A stretch of 64,000 nucleotides of DNA from Chitinophaga sp. CF118. Its GTDB lineage: Bacteria > Bacteroidota > Bacteroidia > Chitinophagales > Chitinophagaceae. The stretch covers positions 496,001 to 560,000 of the forward strand of contig NZ_FOMK01000001.1 in assembly GCF_900112615.1 (NCBI RefSeq), read 5' to 3'. Shown here one piece after another: positions 1 to 9,706 of the stretch; within the stretch, counting starts at the first letter, position 1, and each line of letters starts with the position of its first letter. A model generated the notes under the pieces. The model made no database searches, was not told the origin of the DNA, and saw only the letters and a program-made list of their open reading frames with translations. The translations under genes and the position numbers were made by a program.

Positions 1-591
1 TTGATATTGATCCAGGTTTATTTTTCTACTTTTCAGATAGGTCGCAGTTTCGTAAAGATTGAAAGGTAACAGGCAAATTCTTTTTGTAACCCTGTTATGA
101 AGTCCACCGCGGTTGTTGATTACTTTCTGAATCATCCAGGAAGCAGCAGATCCGCAAATTACCACAACCAGATTTTTTTGCCGGGAAGCCCACATATTCC
201 AGAAATATTCAAATGCCTGGATAAACCCTGATCGTGGTGTTTGTATCCATGGGAATTCATCAAAAAACAAAACCTTCTTTTGTTTTTTGATAAGAGGATC
301 TAAATACTTTTCCAGCATGTTAAAAGCTTGCCTCCAACTAACCGGGTTTTCTATAGCCAAACTTTTCATAGAAAGTGTAAGCGCCTGGCCAAAATTAGCC
401 AGTTGGTCGCTCAGACTCGCATTATGGACGCCAGAAAATTCAAAAATTATCTGCTTTTCAAAAAAGTTTCTGATTAGAAATGTTTTCCCTATTCTTCGCC
501 GACCGTATATGGCCACTAATTCAGCCTCAGTAGATTCCAATGCCCTCTGTAATATTTCTTTTTCTTCTTCTCTTCCTATAAGTTGTTCCAT
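1..591 (-). CDS. AAA-type ATPase, 5' part (runs off the window)
   Basis: The first 197 residues of an ATP-binding protein are present; the gene continues past base 1. A Walker A motif (GRRRIGKT) lies at about residues 29-36 and a Walker B (KVLFFDEFPW) at about 110-119, followed by a sensor-like VVVICGSAASWM stretch. This order matches the archaeal-type ATPase_2 (PF01637) group, whose members are usually 400-500 residues, often with a C-terminal nuclease-like or winged-helix domain. The cellular role of this group is poorly known. The ATG at 589-591 is the first possible start and lies 11 bp from the tandem palindromes at 602-708, which therefore probably hold its promoter or operator. The family is fairly sure; the function is unknown. 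Confidence 0.8.
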   Translation of the reverse strand, partial: MEQLIGREEEKEILQRALESTEAELVAIYGRRRIGKTFLIRNFFEKQIIFEFSGVHNASLSDQLANFGQALTLSMKSLAIENPVSWRQAFNMLEKYLDPLIKKQKKVLFFDEFPWIQTPRSGFIQAFEYFWNMWASRQKNLVVVICGSAASWMIQKVINNRGGLHNRVTKRICLLPFNLYETATYLKSRKINLDQYQ

Positions 592-601
592 CGTGATATG
601 A

Positions 602-708
602 TTTATATTTCGCCACAACTATGTAAAAATAGTGAGTTATGGCAGAATATAAAAATTTATATTTCGCCACAACTATGTAAAAATAGTAAGTTATGGCAGG
701 ATATAATA
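602..708. repeat. Two tandem 54-bp palindromic repeats upstream of the ATPase
   Basis: Two copies with a period of exactly 54 bp begin at 602 and 656 and differ at only two positions over about 50 bp. Each copy is itself an imperfect inverted repeat: 17-bp arms at 604-620/635-651 (14 of 17 matching) and 658-674/689-705 (13 of 17), around a 14-bp AT-rich centre. The left arm reads TATATTTCGCCACAACT. The block sits directly upstream of the ATPase start. It could be a double operator or the end of a small mobile unit. Confidence 0.85.
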
Positions 709-737
709 CTGGCTGTAAACCCAATATCATTGATTGG

Positions 738-848
738 GCCGATCGTCCGGACAAAATCGCATCTGCCGTTATATGGCTTTGCAGTTCTGCAGCAAGTTTT
801 GTGATTGGTGCTGCAATACCGGTAGACGGTGGCTTCACTGCTCACTAA
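738..848 (+). pseudogene. Orphan C-terminus of a short-chain dehydrogenase (SDR)
   Basis: An open frame without a start encodes about 36 residues ending in SSAASFVIGAAIPVDGGFTA-H and a TAA at 846-848. The pattern of a helix followed by G-x-x-x-P-V-D-G-G is the standard C-terminal signature of classical SDR oxidoreductases, which are normally about 250 residues. Nothing resembling the Rossmann N-terminus or the YxxxK motif precedes it; the reading frame runs straight into the tandem palindromes. I infer the rest of the gene was lost by deletion or insertion at that junction. Confidence 0.75.
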
Positions 849-1008
849 GTATAAACTAGAATATGACAAATCCATTCACCTGATCATAGATTTTTTTATA
901 GTTATACTATCAAACATGCTTCCTCAACTACCCGACAATCTCTATCGAATTTTATTAGCTATTGGCATCTTTCTTATTGGCTATTCGTTTTACAAAGAGC
1001 AATGTTAC

Positions 1009-3519
1009 TTATTGCGTTGCTTCCCTTATGAAATATTGGCCACCTTTCCGGGTAGGAAACGTAAGGGTATAACTCCCTGCTTCCTTTGCCAGCTGCCCTT
1101 TAATACCTTGTACCTCCAAGGGCTGGAATGACCTCAGTATACATGTATCTCCATTCAACGATTTTATACTGGCAGATGTCAAACGGTTATTTCGCCAATG
1201 AAGATCCAGCTCAAACCCACCTCTTGCCCGCAAGCCTGTAATATCACCACTTTTCCACGCAGAGGGTAATGCAGGCAGAAGATTTATAAATCCTTCGTGG
1301 CTCTGCACCAGCATTTCAGCCATACCAGCAGTGCCGGCAAAATTGCCATCAATCTGAAAGGGGGGGTGCGCATCGAAAAGGTTGGGATAAGTACCTCCTC
1401 CATTATGCATTTCGATCTCATCTGTATTGGTATATTGTAACAACTGGCGGATTAAATGATAGGCATGATCGCCATCATGCAAGCGAGCCCACCAGTTGAT
1501 CTTCCATCCACGGCTCCAACCTGTACCGCCATCACCGCGTATCTCCAATGTCTTTTTGGCCGCTTCAAAAAAATCGGGGCTGTTTCCGGCAGTGATTTGC
1601 CTACCAGGATACAGCCCGAACAGATGTGATACATGACGGTGCTGCATATCTGTTTCAACAAATTCCTTATTCCATTCCAGCAGCTGCCCGTTGCTACCTT
1701 TCTGCATAGGAAACAGCCTGGCTCTTTTCGCCAGCACCGAGTCACGGAAAGGCCTATCCGTGCCAAGCGCCTTTGCAGCCTCGGCAACATTAGTAAATAG
1801 ATCCCAGATGATAGCCATGTCCATTGTACTGGCCACAGAAACAGCCTGCTCTTTGCCGCTGCTATCCCTAAACTTATTCTCAGGTGATACTGAGGGGGCA
1901 GTGACCAGATGCCCCTGGCCGTCTTCCACGAGCCAGTCAAACATGAACTGTGTAGCTGACTTCATCAACGGATATGCAGTATCGGCAAGAAATGCCTTGT
2001 TTCGATTAAAAGCGTAGTGTTCCCACAGGTGTTGGCTTAGCCAAGCCCCTCCCATGGGCCAGTTAGCCCATACCGGGTCACCCTGGCCATAGTCACCCAC
2101 GGGATTGGCAAGCGCCCATATATCTGAGTTATGATTAGCTGTCCAGCCTCGTACATTGAAGAATTCTTTTGCTACACGTGAACCGGTTACCGAGAGTCCT
2201 TTAAGGAAGCTGAGTAACGGCAGATGCATTTCGGAAAGGTTGGTAGCTTCTGCCGGCCAATAGTTCATCTGTGTATTGATGTTGATAGTATAATTGGAAC
2301 TCCAGGGAGCTCTGAGTTCTTTGTTCCAGATGCCCTGCAGGTTGGCTGGTGGTCCACCGGAGCGACTGGATGAGATGAGCAGGTAACGCCCGAACTGGAA
2401 ATAGAGTGTTTCTATAAAGGGATCGTAGCCCCCTTTCGAATATTCCTGTAGACGGCTGTTAGTAGGCAACTTTGCCTGGGGATTCTGATTACCCAGACTA
2501 TCGGCAACCTGGAATGTTACCCTATTGAAATAGTGCTGATAATCGGATAGATGCTGCCGGAGTAATCGGGCATAACCTATCTTCACAGCATTATCCAGAT
2601 AACCTTTTGCCATGGCCTTTTCATCCCGACCGTCACTGTCGGGGCACTTATCAAAACCATTGAAGCTGGTGGCTGCAGTTACAAAAATAAGCGCTTCATC
2701 TGCCCCGGAAACCGAAATGCCTGTACTATCTGTTAATACATTACCACCATTGGTTATCACCTTCACGCGCATCTGGAAGCGCATCCCGTTACATCCAGTG
2801 GTGTCTTCATAAATGATATGTTGCCTGTCTGCAGGATTATAATAACTTGGATCCACCTGCGTCGGCGCTTTGCCATTCAAGCACAATTCGGCTGTTCCTC
2901 CTCTTATCAGGGAAAAGCGGAGCTGACTTCTGGCAGCAGTTTTAAAACTAAGTTTGCCCGTCTTGCCGGCAGTAAGCCTCACTACCATTACGTTTGACGG
3001 TGCGTTAATAAATACTTCACGGGTATAATTTATACCATTCACTTTAAAGCGGGTAATAGCTGTAGCCTTTGAGATATCAAGTTCCCTATAGTAATCCGAA
3101 ACTTCGTTATTGCCGTAGTTCTGCTTAATCACCAGGTCTGCCAATGGCATATAGGATTGCGTATATGGTCCCTGTATTTTGCGGGTCAGCGAATCGGCCT
3201 TACTATAGTCGCTTTCCTCTAGTAATGCTTTGCGGATGGCAGGCAAACAACTGGCAACTCCCGGATTAAGCACTTTCTTCATGGGACCACCGCTGTACAA
3301 GGTACTTTCATTCAATTGCAACAGCTCTTCTTCAACTCCACCAAATATCATTGCACCGATTTTCCCATTGCCCACCGGTAAAGCTTCCACCCATTGTGTG
3401 GCGGGTTTATTGTACCACAGCTTAAGTGGTGGCTGCTGTGCAAATACTTTACTGCAAAACATGCAGGTAACTAACAGCAGCCTGACACTGATATTAAAGT
3501 GAATTTTAAATACCATCAT
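1009..3519 (-). CDS. GH95 family alpha-L-fucosidase, secreted
   Basis: An 836-residue enzyme of glycoside hydrolase family 95, which removes terminal alpha-L-fucose (some members alpha-L-galactose) with inversion. A signal peptide ends near residue 27 (KVFA-QQ). The N-terminal beta-sandwich starts with [15 protein letters not shown] at 47-61. The (alpha/alpha)6 barrel carries [11 protein letters not shown] (413-421, the Asn pair that helps activate water), SVSPEN with Glu547, and FQIDGNFAG with Asp724, matching the catalytic residues known from Bifidobacterium AfcA. A C-terminal beta domain follows. Length is normal for the family. It lies 195 bp downstream of susD and is probably the last gene of the lacI-controlled locus. 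Residue assignments are by motif, not alignment. Confidence 0.93.
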   Translation of the reverse strand: MMVFKIHFNISVRLLLVTCMFCSKVFAQQPPLKLWYNKPATQWVEALPVGNGKIGAMIFGGVEEELLQLNESTLYSGGPMKKVLNPGVASCLPAIRKALLEESDYSKADSLTRKIQGPYTQSYMPLADLVIKQNYGNNEVSDYYRELDISKATAITRFKVNGINYTREVFINAPSNVMVVRLTAGKTGKLSFKTAARSQLRFSLIRGGTAELCLNGKAPTQVDPSYYNPADRQHIIYEDTTGCNGMRFQMRVKVITNGGNVLTDSTGISVSGADEALIFVTAATSFNGFDKCPDSDGRDEKAMAKGYLDNAVKIGYARLLRQHLSDYQHYFNRVTFQVADSLGNQNPQAKLPTNSRLQEYSKGGYDPFIETLYFQFGRYLLISSSRSGGPPANLQGIWNKELRAPWSSNYTININTQMNYWPAEATNLSEMHLPLLSFLKGLSVTGSRVAKEFFNVRGWTANHNSDIWALANPVGDYGQGDPVWANWPMGGAWLSQHLWEHYAFNRNKAFLADTAYPLMKSATQFMFDWLVEDGQGHLVTAPSVSPENKFRDSSGKEQAVSVASTMDMAIIWDLFTNVAEAAKALGTDRPFRDSVLAKRARLFPMQKGSNGQLLEWNKEFVETDMQHRHVSHLFGLYPGRQITAGNSPDFFEAAKKTLEIRGDGGTGWSRGWKINWWARLHDGDHAYHLIRQLLQYTNTDEIEMHNGGGTYPNLFDAHPPFQIDGNFAGTAGMAEMLVQSHEGFINLLPALPSAWKSGDITGLRARGGFELDLHWRNNRLTSASIKSLNGDTCILRSFQPLEVQGIKGQLAKEAGSYTLTFPTRKGGQYFIREATQ

Positions 3520-3595
3520 ATATTTTACATGTTACAATCGATAACTTTTTTCTATCATAATAATAAATTACCACACCTTAATTGCAGTAGCTAAA

Positions 3596-3626
3596 GGCAG
3601 TTTGAGGACAACTCATGAGAGCTGCC
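3596..3626 (-). terminator. Weak hairpin between susD and the GH95 gene
   Basis: In the 195-bp gap, GGCAG at 3596-3600 can pair with CTGCC at 3622-3626, and a TGAG/CTCA inner stem fits inside. On the minus strand it is followed by TTT only. It could attenuate read-through from susD into the fucosidase gene, but the structure is short and this is weak support. Confidence 0.25.
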
Positions 3627-3714
3627 CCCAATGGACTGATTCATTAACCCTTGCTAAACATTAAAACAGCATATGTCAGAAAACCCAATTTAGTTCAGTA
3701 TTCATTCAGGACAC

Positions 3715-5211
3715 TCAATATTCCGGATTCTGGATCATATCCGGTTGATTGCGGTCGATTTCTGTCTGTGGTATGGGCCAGAATTCATACTTATCATCAT
3801 ATTGTGTTTTTATATTCGGGAAAAGCGGGTTTTGTACAAAGCCGTTGAGCTTTAGTTTGGCAATCCCCCATCTGCGTAAGTCGTGATAGCGAAGCCCTTC
3901 CATAGCAAATTCCACCCTTCTTTCATGCCAGATACGATCTCTCATCTGGGCTTGGGAAAGACCTTGTGACAAAGCCGGCATGTTTATTCCCTGTCTTCCA
4001 CGTACCTCATTGATCTGCTGATAAACAGTTGCATCGGGACCTGCTGCTTCATTCTGTGCTTCCGCATACATAAGTTTTACATCGGCATACCTCAACAGTA
4101 CAAAATCATTATCATCCAGCGTGCCATAATCAGGGTTTACCAGGCTCGGAGTAAGCCATTTTTTCACACAATAATAACCGGGTATCCAACTATCCTTTCC
4201 AGGTGTTGCCACGAGTAAATCGCCAGTAAATGGCCATCCCTGCGCCTGGGTATCTCCTGAGAAGAAAAAAGTCATCGTTTTTCTGGGATCGCCGGGTTCA
4301 TACTCATTGATGAGATCCTGGGTCCCGAGTTCCCCTTTCCAGCGCTGTACGTGAACAGCCAGTGCAACATCCTGGTGCTGAATGTTAGGCAGCTGATACT
4401 TTACTGAAAACATGATTTCAGGACTGGAATTCTGATCTGGTTTATAAAAATTGGAAGGATAATTTGGATTAAGCGAAAATTTACCTCCATCTATTATGGC
4501 TTTGGCAAGAGCTGCTGCATCGCTCCATTTCTGCTGAAGCATCAATGCTCTGAGTTTGTAACCCATGGCGGTGGCTTTAACAGCATGCCCGTCACCATAA
4601 GTCTTATCAGGCAGGCCCACTATCGCAGAATCAAGATCCGATTCCACCAGCTTCAACACATCGGCTTTAGAAGATTTGGCCTTAGTGGATCTGAAGTTCA
4701 CAGAAAAAGGATCATCTGTCGTAATAGGAACATTGCCGTATAACTGGGCCAGCCATAAATAGTTGAATCCTCTTAAAAAATAAGCTTCCGCTTTATACTG
4801 TTGCAGTTTCTGACCGGTCAGCACTTTATCTACATTGGCCAGAAAGGAATTAGTGGCAGCGATAGCCGTGAAGCAGTTGGCATAATATGAATAAACAAAA
4901 TCCCCTGACTGAGGTGTAATACCAGCGGTAAGAGCGGTTGTACCTCCACCATAGTTGTATTGCCCGTATGAATCGTCACTAAAGTTATCCCAGGCCATGA
5001 CAGTGTACTGCGAAGTAGCATATCCACCAGAACTCGCATAAAGATAGTTGTAAAGGCCGGTCAGTGCGAGGTCCGCATCGGACTCATTTTTCCAGAACAC
5101 GGTCGTGGACAGCGATGATGGCGATGTACGATCCAGAAAATTTTTACTACAGGATGTAAGACCTGCCGCAAGCGTGATAAAAACTGATATATTGAAAAGG
5201 CACTTTTTCAT
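3715..5211 (-). CDS. SusD/RagB-family glycan-binding lipoprotein
   Basis: A 498-residue surface lipoprotein that caps the SusC channel and binds the incoming glycan. The signal peptide ends at a lipobox (LTSC, Cys21), followed by the SusD-typical NFLD and the tetratricopeptide-like helical body (residues ~75-250, including FLRGFNYLWLAQLYGNVPI). The conserved C-terminal part, WHERRVEFAMEGLRYHDLRRWG, and a closing FWPIPQTEID-NP are present. The start is 24 bp downstream of the susC stop, so the two are co-transcribed. The partner SusC and the downstream fucosidase suggest a fucosylated ligand; that specificity is inferred. Confidence 0.93.
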   Translation of the reverse strand: MKKCLFNISVFITLAAGLTSCSKNFLDRTSPSSLSTTVFWKNESDADLALTGLYNYLYASSGGYATSQYTVMAWDNFSDDSYGQYNYGGGTTALTAGITPQSGDFVYSYYANCFTAIAATNSFLANVDKVLTGQKLQQYKAEAYFLRGFNYLWLAQLYGNVPITTDDPFSVNFRSTKAKSSKADVLKLVESDLDSAIVGLPDKTYGDGHAVKATAMGYKLRALMLQQKWSDAAALAKAIIDGGKFSLNPNYPSNFYKPDQNSSPEIMFSVKYQLPNIQHQDVALAVHVQRWKGELGTQDLINEYEPGDPRKTMTFFFSGDTQAQGWPFTGDLLVATPGKDSWIPGYYCVKKWLTPSLVNPDYGTLDDNDFVLLRYADVKLMYAEAQNEAAGPDATVYQQINEVRGRQGINMPALSQGLSQAQMRDRIWHERRVEFAMEGLRYHDLRRWGIAKLKLNGFVQNPLFPNIKTQYDDKYEFWPIPQTEIDRNQPDMIQNPEY

Positions 5212-5235
5212 ATGTTCATAATTGAAGGAGGTTAG

Positions 5236-8200
5236 TTAAAATTGTACGGATGTCCCGAACGTGAATACTTTATTCTGCGGATAACCAACATACGTTCCGC
5301 TTACTGATGCACGTTCCGGATCAAGACCAGGAAATTTACTGACAGTGAATACATTATCTGCAGTAAAATAGAACCTTGCTACCTTCAAACCGATCTGTTT
5401 AAGCAGGTGTGCCGGTATAGTATATCCAAGCTGTATATTCTTTAATCTGAAAAATGAAGCATCTTTCAAAAAATAGGTCGAAGGGTAGTTCTGAACCGCA
5501 GGATAGCTATCAGCTACGTAGATCTTAGGCATCGTATTGGAGGGATTGGTTGGCGTCCAACGGTTCAACCAGTCAGTAGTAGGTACGGATCCCTGCCTGA
5601 AGGGTTCAATTCCCCAACCATTCACATAAATCTTCTGTCCCTGTGATCCAAAGAATTGAGCACTCAGATCAAATCCTTTATAACCTGCGCTAAGATTAAT
5701 AGCGTACTGGTAAGAGGGATAACGGCCACTGACATAGGTACGGTCACTGGCATCTATCTTGTTATCGCCGTTTACATCTTTAATTTTCAGGTCGCCAGGC
5801 GTTGGTGTAACAGGTTGTACAGGTGACTTATTGATTTCATCCTGGCTCTGGAAAATGCCATCCCACTTGTACACATAAAACTCGTCCAGGGGGTGTCCTT
5901 CCTGCCGGATTGAGTTATTGCCTATCTCTGTCTTACCATAGTGTTCCAGATTGTTTTTATATCGCTGAATATTGCCTCCAATGCTCCATGAAAAAGATTT
6001 GCCGATCATGTCTTTGTACAATGCACTAATCTCAATCCCTTTGTTTCTTAATGCACCATCATTAATGGTGGGGGCATTTAAACCAAGCCAGAGAGGCACC
6101 TGGGATGAGCGCAGGATGTCGAAGGTATATTTATTGAACCAGTCGGCCGTGAGGCTTAACCTATTGTTCAATACTGTCAGGTCAAGGCCAAAATCAAGTA
6201 CCCGGGTGGTTTCCCATCTAAGAGAAGGATCTACCAGTGTACTGGATGCAAAGCCGGGAAGTACTGTACCGCCGAAAGCATAACTTCTGTTATCCAACGT
6301 TGGCTGATATGGGTAATTACCAATATTCTGGTTTCCAAGCTGTCCCCAGGACCCACGCAGTTTCAAATCGTTCAGCCAGGACGCTTTTTCCAGGAAAGCT
6401 TCTTTTGAGATGCGCCAGCCACCGGAAAAGGAATAGAACAGTCCCCATCTGGTATTGCTGGGTAACCGGGAAGTACCGTCATATCTTATGCTACCGCCCA
6501 GTAAATATTTGTCCTGGTAATCATAATTGGCTGTGCCGTAGTATGAACGGATAGCCCAGTCAGAGGATGTGCCGTTATTACTTTGCCCATTGGTTGGTCC
6601 TGCATCGAGTTCTCTCAGTACATTGGTCGGGAATTGCATACGTGAAGCATTAAGATTACTGCTGTTATTATATTCCTGTTGATATCCTCCAAGGGCTGAA
6701 ACACTGTGATCACCGAATTGTCTTTTAAAATTCAACTGGGTATAATAAACTGTATAAAAGTTATCTGTTCTGCCAACGTTCAGACCTGGTGCTCCAACGT
6801 CCAATATGCCGGCCGAACTCATATCGTTGTAATAATATGTTTGTACAACCGGCCTGAAGTCGTTAAACTTATAGGAATCATAATTCATCCCAGCCCGGTT
6901 CTCCCATTTTAAACCGTCAATAATGTCAATATCGAGGGAAAGATTACCCTGCGTATAATAATCTTTATAACGAATACGGACATCTTCATCTACGATTGCA
7001 ACGGTATTCTTATTTCCCAATTCATTGGGATAGGCTCTTTTGATCCATCGTCCGTCCGCACTTTTGGGAGGGTACAAGGGCGACTGGGCAAGGGTTGACA
7101 GGAACATATCGGTGCTACCGTTTTCCGGTGCTTTTCTATCGCTATATCGCATCTGGATATTGGTGCCGATCGTAACCCGTTTATTGACTTTTGAAGAAAG
7201 ACCAAAATCAATGGTGTATTTCTTTTCTTCAAAGCCAATCATAATTCCGTTTTGGTTTGACAAACCTAGTCCGAGGCTATAAGTTGTGTTGTCTCGTCCA
7301 CCATTGGCATTCAGATAATGATTTTGTGTGGTAGTGGTTTTGAATACATCTTTCAGCCAGTTATGATTCGGATATTTTACCCTGTCAGTTGCATTACGAT
7401 AGAGATCGATCTGTGATTGTGTATACAGAGGTTGTAGCCCGGAATTTAATCTTGCTTCGTTGGATAACTCCATGAACTGGGCAGAATTGGTAATAACATC
7501 AGGTAATGCAGTAGCAGACTGAATGCCTATGTTATAATTATAGCTGATGTTGAAACCGCCACCTTTCCCTTTCTTTGTCTTTACCACAATAACGCCGTTG
7601 GCACCCCGTGAACCATAGATTGCTGCGGATGCAGCATCTTTCAGGACTGTGATGGATTCAATATCATTGGGATTCAGGATATTGAGGCTTCCAGGCAGAC
7701 CGTCAACAATGACCAATGGATCATTGCCGGCACCACTAAACGTGCCTATTCCCCGAATGCGAAGCTGAACACCTTCATTGCCGGGCTCCCCTGAGTTTTG
7801 TACCACCTGCAATCCGGGTAACTGACCCTGCAGCAGAGTAGCCGGATTGGACGCAACTCTTTTATTCAGATCTTCGCCAGATACAGTGACAACAGCGCTG
7901 GTAATTTTTCTTTTACTTTGCGTATTATACCCCACAACAACTACCTGATTAAGTTCCGCCGTCTGAGATTGTAGTATTACATTGATCTGACTTTGTCCTG
8001 CCACCTTAATTGTTTGCGGAAGAAAACCCACTGAGCTGAAAGTAATAAAAGCATCATCGTTTGCAGATACGGTAAACTCTCCTTTAGCGTTGGAAGTAGT
8101 TACAAATACAGGTTTGTTAACGTTGACAGTTACATTTTCCAAAGGATCTCCTGTTGCGGATACGATCTTCCCTGAAATTTTCTTAAGGGGAGAAGTTTGT

Positions 8201-8316
8201 ATTTGTGCAAATACATAGTTAAGAGATAAGGAAAACAGAAAAGCGGTAAGCGTGAATGATCGGGTGAGCAGTTGTGCCACTCCCCTTAGCGACAGTAGAT
8301 TTGGTTTTGATAACAT
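5236..8316 (-). CDS. SusC/RagA-family TonB-dependent outer-membrane transporter
   Basis: A 1026-residue TonB-dependent porin that imports oligosaccharides into the periplasm. A signal peptide (to ~residue 38) is followed by a carboxypeptidase-D-like regulatory domain (ISGKIVSATGDPLENV, ~47-125), the plug with LNQVVVVGYNTQ and the SusC signature DPLVIVDGLPG...DIESITVLKDAASAAIYGSRGANGV split over ~200-245, then the 22-strand barrel ending in aromatic VQF. Unlike the other three SusC proteins here it has no N-terminal STN signalling domain, which fits control by the adjacent LacI-type regulator instead of a sigma/FecR pair. It is the first gene of the susC-susD-GH95 unit. Confidence 0.95.
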   Translation of the reverse strand: MLSKPNLLSLRGVAQLLTRSFTLTAFLFSLSLNYVFAQIQTSPLKKISGKIVSATGDPLENVTVNVNKPVFVTTSNAKGEFTVSANDDAFITFSSVGFLPQTIKVAGQSQINVILQSQTAELNQVVVVGYNTQSKRKITSAVVTVSGEDLNKRVASNPATLLQGQLPGLQVVQNSGEPGNEGVQLRIRGIGTFSGAGNDPLVIVDGLPGSLNILNPNDIESITVLKDAASAAIYGSRGANGVIVVKTKKGKGGGFNISYNYNIGIQSATALPDVITNSAQFMELSNEARLNSGLQPLYTQSQIDLYRNATDRVKYPNHNWLKDVFKTTTTQNHYLNANGGRDNTTYSLGLGLSNQNGIMIGFEEKKYTIDFGLSSKVNKRVTIGTNIQMRYSDRKAPENGSTDMFLSTLAQSPLYPPKSADGRWIKRAYPNELGNKNTVAIVDEDVRIRYKDYYTQGNLSLDIDIIDGLKWENRAGMNYDSYKFNDFRPVVQTYYYNDMSSAGILDVGAPGLNVGRTDNFYTVYYTQLNFKRQFGDHSVSALGGYQQEYNNSSNLNASRMQFPTNVLRELDAGPTNGQSNNGTSSDWAIRSYYGTANYDYQDKYLLGGSIRYDGTSRLPSNTRWGLFYSFSGGWRISKEAFLEKASWLNDLKLRGSWGQLGNQNIGNYPYQPTLDNRSYAFGGTVLPGFASSTLVDPSLRWETTRVLDFGLDLTVLNNRLSLTADWFNKYTFDILRSSQVPLWLGLNAPTINDGALRNKGIEISALYKDMIGKSFSWSIGGNIQRYKNNLEHYGKTEIGNNSIRQEGHPLDEFYVYKWDGIFQSQDEINKSPVQPVTPTPGDLKIKDVNGDNKIDASDRTYVSGRYPSYQYAINLSAGYKGFDLSAQFFGSQGQKIYVNGWGIEPFRQGSVPTTDWLNRWTPTNPSNTMPKIYVADSYPAVQNYPSTYFLKDASFFRLKNIQLGYTIPAHLLKQIGLKVARFYFTADNVFTVSKFPGLDPERASVSGTYVGYPQNKVFTFGTSVQF

Positions 8317-8379
8317 GACAGTTTTTTTAAACGTGGTTGCAATATTGTAGGTCCCTAACTATATTAAAGATATAGTTTT

Positions 8380-8462
8380 TCAATCGATTTAATAAAACTT
8401 ACAAAGAAAAGCCACAAATAATAATTCTATCGATTTAAAAAAGTTGAAATTCAAACCGTTTA
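8380..8462. promoter_or_regulatory. Candidate LacI-family operators upstream of susC
   Basis: The 180-bp gap between lacI and susC holds three CG-centred palindromic cores in AT-rich DNA: AATCGATT at 8382-8389, TATCGATTTA around 8428-8437 and AAACCGTTT at 8453-8461. LacI/GalR regulators typically bind palindromes with a central CG. The same AATCGATT recurs upstream of the regulator gene itself (9647-9654). No convincing minus-strand TAnnTTTG element was found here, so the promoter itself is not assigned. Confidence 0.5.
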
Positions 8463-8496
8463 AAAATATTAATATTTTATATTTGACCGGGGAAGG

Positions 8497-9549
8497 CTAC
8501 ATTTTGGGGATAGGAGAACCTTTTTTTGAACGGTCAGAGCTCTGATTGGTGATCAGGCTACATTTTACGATCTCTGTTTTGTAGTTTTTGGTGATTACCT
8601 CTTTGTTGTGCAGATTTGAGAAATAGAGTTGGGCAGAAAGTGCACCCAGTTCCATACTTTTTTGATCAACTGTAGAAAGAGTGGGAGTCAGATACTGGGT
8701 GAACTCTTCATTCTGGAATCCGAAAATTCCCAGTTTTTCCGGCACAGCAATATTTAAATCTTTGGCCGCCTGCATTACTCCCAACGCTGCAAAGTCAGAG
8801 GCTGTAAAAAAAGCGTCAGGGGGATTGGGACTATTAAGCAGTTCCAATGCAATCTTTCTCGATTCTTCTCTTTTTAATGAAATGTTGCAGGTATACTCAT
8901 AGGGAATAGAGATCTGGGCTTCCCGGATCATGTCAATAAACCCTTGTTTTCTTTCTATATAAATTTTCAGATGCTCAGGCCCTCCTATGTACGCTATTTT
9001 TTGATACCCCTGGTCCAGTAAATGCTTTACAGCCCTTCCTGCTGCTTCCCGATTGTCATTCTTGACAATAAAACTTAGTATTGATTCGTCATAGCGGTCA
9101 AATTGGATCAGCGCAATACCATTGGCAAGCACGTCCTGTAAATGGTTGCCGTTTTTCGTTTCGAGAGAAAGAGAAATGATTATACAATCCACATTCTGTC
9201 TAATCAAAGTCTCTACTGCCTCAACTTCTTTTTTATAGGATTCCTGTGTCTGACAGATAATCAGGTGATGTCCATTTTGAGAACAGACCTCCTCTATTCC
9301 CGCTATAGCGTTTGAAAAGAAACTCTCATTAATCTTGGGAACTACCACTCCGCATATCTTTGAATAGTTTGTCCTGAGGTTGGCGGCAAAGGAATTATGA
9401 CGATACTTCAATTCTGCGGCCTTCTTTTTCACCTTATCTATCATCTCCTGATTAATGGTTGGATGTTCATTTAGTGCCTTAGAAACATAGGTTGCGTGAA
9501 TATTCAATGCTTTGGCGATATCGTATATAGTTGTTCTCTTCTGCTTCAT
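8497..9549 (-). CDS. LacI/GalR-family transcriptional regulator
   Basis: A 350-residue regulator with the LacI helix-turn-helix at the very N-terminus (TTIYDIAKALNIHATYVSKALN, hinge-side KVKKKAAELKYRHN) and a periplasmic-binding-protein-like sugar sensor (CGVVVPKINESFFSNAIAGIEE to the C-terminus, with PDAFFTASDFAALGVMQAAK). The ATG at 9547-9549 is chosen because it places MKQKRTTIYDIAK at the N-terminus as in other family members; an in-frame ATG at 9609 would add 20 unrelated residues. It lies upstream of and in the same direction as susC-susD-GH95, so it probably responds to a fucose-containing sugar or to one released by the locus. It may be activator or repressor. Confidence 0.9.
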   Translation of the reverse strand: MKQKRTTIYDIAKALNIHATYVSKALNEHPTINQEMIDKVKKKAAELKYRHNSFAANLRTNYSKICGVVVPKINESFFSNAIAGIEEVCSQNGHHLIICQTQESYKKEVEAVETLIRQNVDCIIISLSLETKNGNHLQDVLANGIALIQFDRYDESILSFIVKNDNREAAGRAVKHLLDQGYQKIAYIGGPEHLKIYIERKQGFIDMIREAQISIPYEYTCNISLKREESRKIALELLNSPNPPDAFFTASDFAALGVMQAAKDLNIAVPEKLGIFGFQNEEFTQYLTPTLSTVDQKSMELGALSAQLYFSNLHNKEVITKNYKTEIVKCSLITNQSSDRSKKGSPIPKM

Positions 9550-9633
9550 AAAAGGCCATTTAGTGTAAAATTCAACATTTTCAACAAAATTGTTAATATT
9601 ATTTTGCAATATACTTATGAAATATGAACAAAT

Positions 9634-9654
9634 ATGTCGATATTGAAATCGATT
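9634..9654. promoter_or_regulatory. Candidate LacI operator upstream of the regulator gene
   Basis: TGTCGATAT near 9636 and a perfect AATCGATT palindrome at 9647-9654 lie about 90-105 bp upstream of the chosen lacI start. The identical 8-mer is present before susC, suggesting autoregulation through the same recognition site. Confidence 0.4.
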
Positions 9655-9706
9655 GAATTCTTTTTTTTATCTTTTCCGAACTTCTAATTATTAATTAATA
9701 CGCTAC

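Noticed and set aside
1..591. The ATPase as part of a defence system
   Set aside because: Only the N-terminal part is visible and no nuclease, restriction or other defence genes accompany it, so the sequence gives no support for that role.
602..708. Possible start of a CRISPR array
   Set aside because: Only two contiguous copies without spacers, each palindromic; no cas genes nearby.
527..838. A minus-strand frame with a repeated HYFYIVVAKYK peptide
   Set aside because: The repeated peptide is just the translation of the two 54-bp palindromic repeats, and the frame overlaps the ATPase start and the SDR tail.
829..1131. A 100-codon plus-strand frame with hydrophobic middle
   Set aside because: It begins inside the SDR remnant and ends inside the GH95 gene on the other strand; only about 160 bp are truly intergenic and no family pattern is visible.
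8478..8485. TATATTTG on the plus strand as a promoter
   Set aside because: It would fire antisense into the 3' end of the lacI gene with no plus-strand gene following; most likely chance in AT-rich DNA.
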